From positions 1-18,121 of the forward strand of contig DATLNM010000036.1 in the NCBI GenBank assembly GCA_035536775.1: 18,121 bases of DNA, given 5' to 3'. Under the pieces are notes generated by a model. It saw nothing but the letters and a program-made list of their open reading frames with translations. It did not search any database and was not told the origin of the DNA. Below, piece after piece: positions 12,892 through 18,121 of the stretch. The first letter of the stretch is position 1; every line of letters begins with the position of its first letter. The DNA is from DATLNM01 sp035536775. GTDB lineage: Bacteria > Actinomycetota > CADDZG01 > WHSQ01. A program made the position numbers and the translations under genes.

Positions 12892-15609
12892 TTAGAGGTA
12901 GGCGCCTGAGCCGGTGGACGCTTCGAGATCGGACGCTTTGGTGTCGGGCTCGGGGATGTCCTCCACCAGCAGCGATCTCACGGCTGCGAGGTCAACCGGG
13001 CTTTCGCCTGCGGTGATGCGCAAAGCTTGCCGTCCCATCGCCCTCTCGAAGAGGTTGCGCATATGGCGAGCGTTGCCGAACGCGGCTCCGCGGGGCGTCT
13101 CGCGTAGCAACTGCGCAACGCGCTCCTGGACGCCTGGCCCCAGCGTCATCCCTGACCCCGTCACCATCGACACGAAGATCTCTATCAGCTCGGTGTCGCT
13201 GTAATCGGGGAAGCGCAACCGACGGGCGAAGCGCGACGACAGCCCCGGGTTGGAGGCGAGGAATTGGTCCATGTCCTCCTCGTAGCCGGCAACGATCACG
13301 ACGAGGTCGCTGCGGTGGTCCTCCATCAGCTTGACCAAAGTCGCGACCGCTTCGTGACCGAAGTCCCATTGGTGGTCCGAGGAGGTGAGCGCGTAGGCCT
13401 CGTCGATGAAGAGCACGCCCCCGAGGGCACGTTCGACCGCGGCCTTCACCAGGGGAGCGGTGTGTCCGATGTAGCGCCCGACCAGCTCGGCGCGCGATAC
13501 CTCGACGAGGTGGCCCCCCGACAAGAGGTCGAGCGATCGGTAGATGCCAGAGAGGAGGCGCGCGACCGTCGTCTTGGCCGTACCCGGGTTGCCGGTGAAG
13601 GCGAAGTGGCGTGTTGGGGGAGCAACGGTGATCCCGGCGTCGCGGCGTGCCTTCTCGGCCTTGGCCTCGGCCGCGAGCAGGCGGACCTCACGTTTGATCA
13701 CTTCCAGCCCGACCAGCGCGTCGAGCTCCGCGAACGGGTCGACTTCCGTGCGCGTGCCGGTGACATCCTCCGGGAGATCCTCGACAGTGAGCACTGGATT
13801 CTCATCGCCCGTGCGGGCCTTGGCTCGGGCGATCGCATCGAGGGCCAACGTGCCGACGAGATGGCCGTTGCGCATGTTGCGGAACGGACGCATCGCGCTC
13901 AGCCGCCGGCCGGCTTCTGCAACGAGGGTGCTATCGGTCCGTGCGCCGAACTGTTTGGCCTTGCGCTCGAAGAGGGTTGCGAAAGCCTCCTCGTCGAAGT
14001 CCTTCGTGCGCACGATGCGGAAGTTGCGGTGCAGGATCGGGTTGGCGGCGTAGACCTTGTCGTCCCCCCCGGGATCGCACAGCGCGATGACGTGGAGGTT
14101 GTGGGTCGAGTCCAGGAGTCGCAGGAGCTCCTCGCCGGCTTCGTCGGCGGCTTGGGCGACGGTCAGCATCTCGTCGAGACCGTCGAGCACGAGCAGACGG
14201 ATGCCTTTGCAGCGGTCTACCTCGTAGCGCAGGAGATCGATGGCGCCGGTCACCGTCTTCTCACTCAGCATCGCGGCAGGCAACCAGATCGGCGGCTGCG
14301 CGAAGCCTCTCGTCTTCAGGATCTCGGCCAGCGTCTGAACCGCGACACCCTTCCCGCTGCCCGCAGGCCCGGCGACGAGCATGCGTACCGGCGTGTCGGA
14401 AGCCTCGACCGCGCGCAACGCCGCATCGAGGTCGGGTTGACCCACTACGTGAGTGGATGTTGGCGCAGAGGAAGCCGATTCCTCTTGCCCCTTTTCGGAT
14501 TCGGGTTGTTTGGAGAAACGATCGCTGAGCGGGTTCGGTACGGGTCTGTTGGCGAGTAGCTCCCGGATGTTCCATTCGAAGGTGCCGATGGGTACCCAGA
14601 TCGTCCCTGGTGGCAGCGCCGCCCGGTTGGGGAGACCGTATGCCGCGCCGGTGAGGCGCATCGCCATGTCGAGCCACGCGCGGCACGCGACGATCTCGCC
14701 GCGGATCGTGGCGCGCACCAGCCACCTCGCCATCGCGTCCTTCCACGTCTGCGCCACGAAGCCGGGCTTCAGGGTGCGGTGCTGATCCTCCACCTTGGCG
14801 AAGAAGTCAGGACCGGCGAACGTCGCGAGCTCGAGGGGAACGCTCTGCATCCCCGCGGCGAGCAAGAGGTTGGCGATCGTGGTCTCGAGCGTGTCGCCGT
14901 CGCCCACCACGTTCAGGAGGAACGGATGGACGTCGTCGAAGCCATCGAAGACCCAACCGAGGTATCCGGTCGGTCCGTTGAGCTCGGGCAGCGCGGCGAG
15001 CGTCTCCGCATCGGCGCCGCGTGCCCACTCGTCGGGGAGGACATCGTGATGGGTGTGGACGTCGGTCTCGATGTACGCCGTCCGCTGGTCACAGATGCGG
15101 GCGAGGGCTGCGCGCCGGGTCTCGAGCGGTTCGAGATCTGCGAACACATCCACGAGAGAACGCAGGACCGCGAAGGCGATCCGTCGTCGCTCCGGATCCT
15201 CGCCCGCGGTCCTCGGGAGCAGGAAACCTGGTGGACGCCACATCCCATCTTGGGAGCGGAAATAATCGAACGACGGGGAGCGCGGCTCACGGGGTTGAGC
15301 GAGGAAGGGATCGGTGACTCCCCAGAAGATGTCCCCCCAATAGCCGGACCGGATCGCGCAGGCGCCGAAGAGGAAGTTCAGCATGTAATCAAGGGTGTCG
15401 GGGACGCCGTTGTTCGGTGTTCGCCAGGCGGCGTTGCCTTCCGCCACCCAGCCTGCGAGGCGCGGATCGTTGTTGGCCTGGATGGCGCGCTGTTGCAGGA
15501 GCTGGGGGAAGCCATCAGGGATCCGCCAAGGCCCGACGGAGTAGACGTCGAGGATGGGCTCCTGGAGGAAGGTGAGAGCTAGCTCATCGGGCAGATCGAG
15601 CCTGATCAC
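12892..15609 (-). CDS. Large protein with two AAA+ modules, C-terminal one CbbX/SpoVK/EccA-like; unrecognised N-terminus
   Basis: This is a 905-residue cytosolic protein without signal peptide. Residues 1-about 370 form a Trp/Pro-rich region I do not recognise, then a Ser/Glu linker (about 370-395). Module 1 has Walker A GPAGSGKG (414-421, Lys420) and Walker B LLVLDGLDE (Asp476, Asp479, Glu480). Module 2 has GNPGTAKT (673-680, Lys679), FIDEAYAL (Asp736, Glu737), sensor-1 region VIVAGYEEDM and an NPGLSSRFARR arginine-finger region, typical of the CbbX/SpoVK/EccA clade. Both ATP sites look intact, suggesting an active remodelling machine. The GTG at 15609 lacks a Shine-Dalgarno. It is followed by the secreted metalloprotease, probably in one operon. 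No WXG100, EccC or Rubisco genes are nearby, so neither type VII secretion nor Rubisco activation is supported. Function unknown. Confidence 0.85.
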   Translation of the reverse strand: MIRLDLPDELALTFLQEPILDVYSVGPWRIPDGFPQLLQQRAIQANNDPRLAGWVAEGNAAWRTPNNGVPDTLDYMLNFLFGACAIRSGYWGDIFWGVTDPFLAQPREPRSPSFDYFRSQDGMWRPPGFLLPRTAGEDPERRRIAFAVLRSLVDVFADLEPLETRRAALARICDQRTAYIETDVHTHHDVLPDEWARGADAETLAALPELNGPTGYLGWVFDGFDDVHPFLLNVVGDGDTLETTIANLLLAAGMQSVPLELATFAGPDFFAKVEDQHRTLKPGFVAQTWKDAMARWLVRATIRGEIVACRAWLDMAMRLTGAAYGLPNRAALPPGTIWVPIGTFEWNIRELLANRPVPNPLSDRFSKQPESEKGQEESASSAPTSTHVVGQPDLDAALRAVEASDTPVRMLVAGPAGSGKGVAVQTLAEILKTRGFAQPPIWLPAAMLSEKTVTGAIDLLRYEVDRCKGIRLLVLDGLDEMLTVAQAADEAGEELLRLLDSTHNLHVIALCDPGGDDKVYAANPILHRNFRIVRTKDFDEEAFATLFERKAKQFGARTDSTLVAEAGRRLSAMRPFRNMRNGHLVGTLALDAIARAKARTGDENPVLTVEDLPEDVTGTRTEVDPFAELDALVGLEVIKREVRLLAAEAKAEKARRDAGITVAPPTRHFAFTGNPGTAKTTVARLLSGIYRSLDLLSGGHLVEVSRAELVGRYIGHTAPLVKAAVERALGGVLFIDEAYALTSSDHQWDFGHEAVATLVKLMEDHRSDLVVIVAGYEEDMDQFLASNPGLSSRFARRLRFPDYSDTELIEIFVSMVTGSGMTLGPGVQERVAQLLRETPRGAAFGNARHMRNLFERAMGRQALRITAGESPVDLAAVRSLLVEDIPEPDTKASDLEASTGSGAYL

Positions 15610-15616
15610 GCCGGGA

Positions 15617-15622
15617 ACGATA
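15617..15622 (-). promoter_or_regulatory. Candidate -10 element for the AAA gene, placed for a leaderless transcript
   Basis: On the minus strand TATCGT ends seven bases before the GTG start at 15609, and no ribosome binding site precedes that GTG. Initiation at the G of GTG would give a leaderless mRNA, a common arrangement in Actinomycetota. No convincing -35 hexamer is visible. Confidence 0.3.
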
Positions 15623-15678
15623 GCGGGCGCAGGCAGGGGACGGCGGAGCTAGCCCTCGGCCCGAGCTCATCGATTGTG

Positions 15679-15688
15679 GGTCAGTCTT
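15679..15688 (+). repeat. Right copy of the 10-bp direct repeat
   Basis: GGTCAGTCTT, perfect match to 11678-11687. It lies in the 219-bp gap between the divergent AAA gene and rpsO, upstream of the rpsO promoter. Confidence 0.45.
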
Positions 15689-15729
15689 CGAGCATCCGCG
15701 CTGAGCTCTAAAGCGGACGAGCGGCTACC

Positions 15730-15738
15730 TGCTAGGAT
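15730..15738 (+). promoter_or_regulatory. Candidate extended -10 promoter of rpsO
   Basis: TGC-TAGGAT (15730-15738) is a good extended -10 element. No clear -35 hexamer stands about 17 bp upstream. Transcription would start near 15745, giving an 85-nt leader that contains the two hairpins just before rpsO. Confidence 0.45.
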
Positions 15739-15747
15739 AGGCAGACC

Positions 15748-15791
15748 GCCCGGCCTGCCGGGCCTTTTCGGGTCGCCCTTCGGGCCTGACC
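15748..15791 (+). promoter_or_regulatory. Two-hairpin rpsO leader, possible S15 autoregulatory RNA or attenuator
   Basis: Hairpin 1 pairs GCCCGG (15748-15753) with CCGGGC (15758-15763) around CCTG, followed by CTTTTC, terminator-like but with a short T run. Hairpin 2 pairs GGTC-GCCC (15771-15778) with GGGC-CT-GACC (15782-15791) around a TTC loop and a CT bulge. rpsO leaders in several bacteria bind S15 to repress translation; that this one does is inference from position and structure. Confidence 0.45.
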
Positions 15792-15828
15792 GAACGCAAC
15801 TAGGGAAGCAAGGAGTTAATCAGCGCGC

Positions 15829-16098
15829 ATGGCTCTGCTCAAGGAAGAAAAGACCAGCATCATCGTCGACAACGCTCGTGGCGAGGCCGACACTGGCTCG
15901 CCCGAGGTCCAGATCGCCGTCCTCACGCGCCGGATCTCCGAGCTGACCGAGCACCTCAAGCTGCACGTCAAGGACCACCACTCCCGCCGTGGCCTCCTCC
16001 GCATGGTCGGACGCCGCCGCCGGCTGCTCGAGTACCTCAAGCGCGAAGACATCGAGCGCTACCGCAGCATCATCGCCAAGCTCGGCCTCCGGCGATAA
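15829..16098 (+). CDS. rpsO: 30S ribosomal protein S15
   Basis: S15 is a primary binder of the 16S rRNA central domain and forms part of an intersubunit bridge. The 89-residue length is standard. The four-helix protein shows the conserved TGSPEVQIAVLTRRISELTEHL block (22-43) and HVKDHHSRRGLLRMVGRRRRLLEYL (46-70), the RNA-contact region. The ATG at 15829 lies 13 bases after AAGGAG (15810-15815), a longer spacing than usual, but no nearer alternative start exists. It is transcribed from its own candidate promoter because the usual upstream neighbour ribF is separated by the minus-strand genes. pnp follows after 239 bp, keeping the conserved rpsO-pnp pair. Confidence 0.97.
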   Translation: MALLKEEKTSIIVDNARGEADTGSPEVQIAVLTRRISELTEHLKLHVKDHHSRRGLLRMVGRRRRLLEYLKREDIERYRSIIAKLGLRR

Positions 16099-16169
16099 CA
16101 GACCTCGCCGAGCGCCGTCTCCTCAGACGAAAGGAGTCCGCTGCCTTCGACCACCACTGATCCGAACCC

Positions 16170-16278
16170 GGAGAGGGCCGGCTACCAGTTCCACCGCGGT
16201 CGGTTATCAGTTGCAAGCTCGTCTCTGCACCGAGGCGGCGGGCTTACCACTGAGAACTGACCAAGCTGGCGCCTCTCC
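16170..16278 (+). ncRNA. Long nested stem-loop in the rpsO-pnp gap (candidate pnp leader control element)
   Basis: The gap at 16099-16337 holds no gene but folds well. The outer stem pairs GGAGAGG (16170-16176) with CCTCTCC (16272-16278), then GCCGGCT (16177-16183) with AGCTGGC (16264-16270, one G-U), then CAGTT (16186-16190) with AACTG (16255-16259), 19 pairs in all. Inside, CCGC and TCGG (16194-16203) pair with CCGA and GCGG (16230-16238), capped by TGCA/TGCA. TCAGTT (16207-16212) could compete for AACTGA. A small hairpin CGTCT/AGACG also lies at 16116-16129. In E. coli and Streptomyces coelicolor the rpsO-pnp intergenic RNA forms a stem cleaved by RNase III; an equivalent role is inferred here. 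Confidence 0.55.
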
Positions 16279-16337
16279 TGACGGCACCGCGGCGCGACAC
16301 GCGCGCCTGGGCCATCCACCAAGGGAGGGACACCCCT

Positions 16338-18121
16338 ATGTCACTAGAAGCAACCACCGTCGAGCGCAAGATCGGCGACCAAGTCTTCCGTTTCGAGACC
16401 GGACGCCTCGCGCGCCTCGCGGGCGGAGCGGTGCTCGCATCGGTAGGAGAGAGCACGGTCCTTGCCACCGGGACGTCGTCAAACCCCCGCGGGGACGCCG
16501 ACTTCTTCCCGCTCACCATCGACGTCGAAGAGCGGATGTACGCCGCCGGCAAGATCCCCGGCGGGTTCTTCCGCAGGGAAGGACGCGCCAGCGAGAAGGC
16601 GATCCTCAACGCTCGCTTGATCGACCGCCCGATCCGTCCGGCGTTCCCCGACGGCTTTCGTCATGAGGTCCACTGCGTCGTAACGGTCATGGCCGTCGAC
16701 AACGAGAACCCCGTCGACATCCTTGCCCTCAATGCAGCGTCGTGTGCGCTTGCGCTCTCCGACATGCCCTTCGAGGGGCCCGTCGGCGCGGTGCGCGTCT
16801 CGCACATCGAGGGTGAATGGGTCGCCAACCCGACCTGGGAAGAGCAGGACGACGCGACGATCGAGCTGGTCGTCGCAGGCCGCGTCAACGACGCCGGCGA
16901 GGTCGACATCATGATGATCGAGGCCGGCGCGTCCGAGTTCGTTTTCGATCTCGTCGCCGAGGGCGCGCAGCGTCCCGACGAGGAGCTTCTCGCCGACGGC
17001 ATCGAGTTCTCCAAGGGCTACATCGCCGAGGCCATCTCGCTTCAGAACGAGCTCGTTGAGAAGGCCGGCAAGCCCAAGGGCAGCACGACCGGGGACAACC
17101 CCGACTACCCGCTGTTCGTCGACTACTCCGACGAGATCATGGACGCGGTCAAGGGCCTCGTGCAGGCACGCATCGAAGAGGCGACCGCAATCACAGACAA
17201 GGCCGAGCGCCGCGGCAAGCTCAAGGAGATCGAGGTAGATGTCGCCGCGCAGCTGGGGGAACGCTTCCCCGATGCCGGTGGCCAGATCAAGGCCGCGCTT
17301 CGATCGCTCACCAAGAAGGTCATGCGTCTTCGCGTCGTCAACGAGAACAAGCGCCTCGACGGTCGTTCGATAGACCAGGTGCGTCCCATCTCGTCGGACA
17401 CCGGAATCGTTCCGCGTGTCCACGGCTCGGGTCTGTTCACCCGTGGCGAGACCCAGGCGCTCACCATCACGACGCTCGGTATGGCGCGCATGGAGCAGAT
17501 GATCGACGACCTCTCACTGGAGGACCGCAAGCGCTACATGCACCACTACAACTTCCCGCCTTACTCGACCGGAGAGGCTGGGTTCATGCGTGGACCGAAG
17601 CGCCGCGAGATCGGTCACGGAGCGCTTGCCGAGAAGGCGCTGCTCCCGCTGATCCCCAAGAAGGACGATTTCCCCTACACGCTGCGTGTCGTGTCCGAGG
17701 TCCTGTCGTCCAACGGATCGACTTCGATGGCGAGCGTTTGCGGTTCGTCGCTGTCTCTGATGGATGCGGGTGTCCCGCTGCGCGGAGGCAAGCACTGCGG
17801 TGGCGTCGCTATGGGCCTCATCGCAGAGGAGGGCAAGTTCCTCCCGCTGACCGACATCCTCGGTGACGAGGACGCGTTCGGCGACATGGACTTCAAGGTT
17901 GCCGGCACCGAGGACGTCGTGACTGCACTGCAGCTCGACACCAAGATCTCCGGAGTGCCCGCAGACGTTCTTCGTCAGGCCCTCGAGGCCGCGCAGAAGG
18001 CTCGCCTCCACATCATCGGAGAGATGAACAAGACGATCACATCGCCGCACAGCGAGCTAGCCGAGTACGCACCTCGCGTCCTCGCTATCCAGGTCCCTGT
18101 CGACAAGATCGGCGAGGTCAT
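16338..18121 (+). CDS. pnp: Polyribonucleotide nucleotidyltransferase (PNPase), 3' truncated by window end
   Basis: PNPase is a trimeric 3'-to-5' phosphorolytic exoribonuclease that degrades mRNA. The frame is open from ATG 16338 to the last base, giving 594 complete codons. The first RNase PH domain spans about 1-225 (GRLARLAGGAVLASVGES, YAAGKIPGGFFRREGR), followed by the helical linker, then the second catalytic RNase PH domain from about 330 (RLDGRSIDQVRPI, GSGLFTRGETQAL, SNGSTSMASVCG) with the catalytic acidic motif GDMDFKVAGTED near 515-526. The sequence stops at VDKIGEV, where the KH domain begins; KH and S1 domains lie beyond the window. GGGAGGG (16323-16329) at eight-base spacing supports the start. 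Confidence 0.97.
   Translation, partial: MSLEATTVERKIGDQVFRFETGRLARLAGGAVLASVGESTVLATGTSSNPRGDADFFPLTIDVEERMYAAGKIPGGFFRREGRASEKAILNARLIDRPIRPAFPDGFRHEVHCVVTVMAVDNENPVDILALNAASCALALSDMPFEGPVGAVRVSHIEGEWVANPTWEEQDDATIELVVAGRVNDAGEVDIMMIEAGASEFVFDLVAEGAQRPDEELLADGIEFSKGYIAEAISLQNELVEKAGKPKGSTTGDNPDYPLFVDYSDEIMDAVKGLVQARIEEATAITDKAERRGKLKEIEVDVAAQLGERFPDAGGQIKAALRSLTKKVMRLRVVNENKRLDGRSIDQVRPISSDTGIVPRVHGSGLFTRGETQALTITTLGMARMEQMIDDLSLEDRKRYMHHYNFPPYSTGEAGFMRGPKRREIGHGALAEKALLPLIPKKDDFPYTLRVVSEVLSSNGSTSMASVCGSSLSLMDAGVPLRGGKHCGGVAMGLIAEEGKFLPLTDILGDEDAFGDMDFKVAGTEDVVTALQLDTKISGVPADVLRQALEAAQKARLHIIGEMNKTITSPHSELAEYAPRVLAIQVPVDKIGEV

Noticed and set aside
13264..14559. 431-codon plus-strand ORF opposite the AAA+ gene
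   Set aside because: It lies across both Walker regions of the clearly coding minus-strand gene and shows no recognisable domain.
12892..15609. EccA of a type VII secretion system or Rubisco activase CbbX
   Set aside because: The C-terminal AAA+ module fits the clade, but no WXG100, EccB/C/D/E, PE/PPE or Rubisco genes are in the window, and the N-terminus does not look like the EccA TPR region.
11548..15700. Transposon or integrative element
   Set aside because: No transposase, integrase, terminal inverted repeat or tRNA attachment site was seen; only a 10-bp direct repeat, which is kept as a separate tentative finding.

Overview
The window is a GC-rich, gene-dense chromosomal segment, most likely from a member of the Actinomycetota that is not closely related to the well-studied genera. 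Three things support this: the actinobacterial gene order, a 27-residue basic protein matching the actinobacterial ribosomal protein bL37, and the mix of GTG/TTG starts with short stop/start overlaps. No IS element, integrase, tRNA, rRNA or CRISPR array was seen. The assignment is inference from content and order only.

Region 1 (1-4019, + strand). The window opens inside rseP, a site-2 membrane protease, starting at the second zinc histidine of its HExxH motif. It continues with ispG (isoprenoid MEP pathway), a secreted subtilisin-like S8 serine protease with an intact catalytic set, and the tiny bL37-like gene.

Region 2 (4020-11547, + strand). A 227-bp gap with a candidate promoter and two hairpins, one of them terminator-like, leads into a translation/RNA cluster: rimP, nusA, infB, ylxP (DUF503), rbfA, nrnA (DHH), truB and ribF. 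Six of the seven junctions, excepting rimP/nusA (22 bp), overlap or are separated by only about 10 bp, which suggests a single coupled transcription unit covering 30S maturation, transcription elongation, initiation, tRNA pseudouridylation, nanoRNA turnover and FAD synthesis. ylxR, commonly found between nusA and infB, is absent.

Region 3 (11548-15688, mainly - strand). The usual ribF-rpsO adjacency is broken by two minus-strand genes. One encodes a large protein with two AAA+ modules and an unrecognised N-terminal region of about 370 residues. Downstream of it is a secreted zinc metalloprotease whose HExxHxxxGxxDxY motif resembles CLCA-type proteases. The segment borders an 8 x 17-bp minisatellite and is bracketed by a perfect 10-bp direct repeat, GGTCAGTCTT. 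This is the part of the window most likely to hold something undescribed.

Region 4 (15610-18121, + strand). rpsO (S15) follows a hairpin-containing leader. pnp (PNPase) follows a 239-bp gap that can fold into a long nested stem-loop. pnp runs off the window end at the start of its KH domain.
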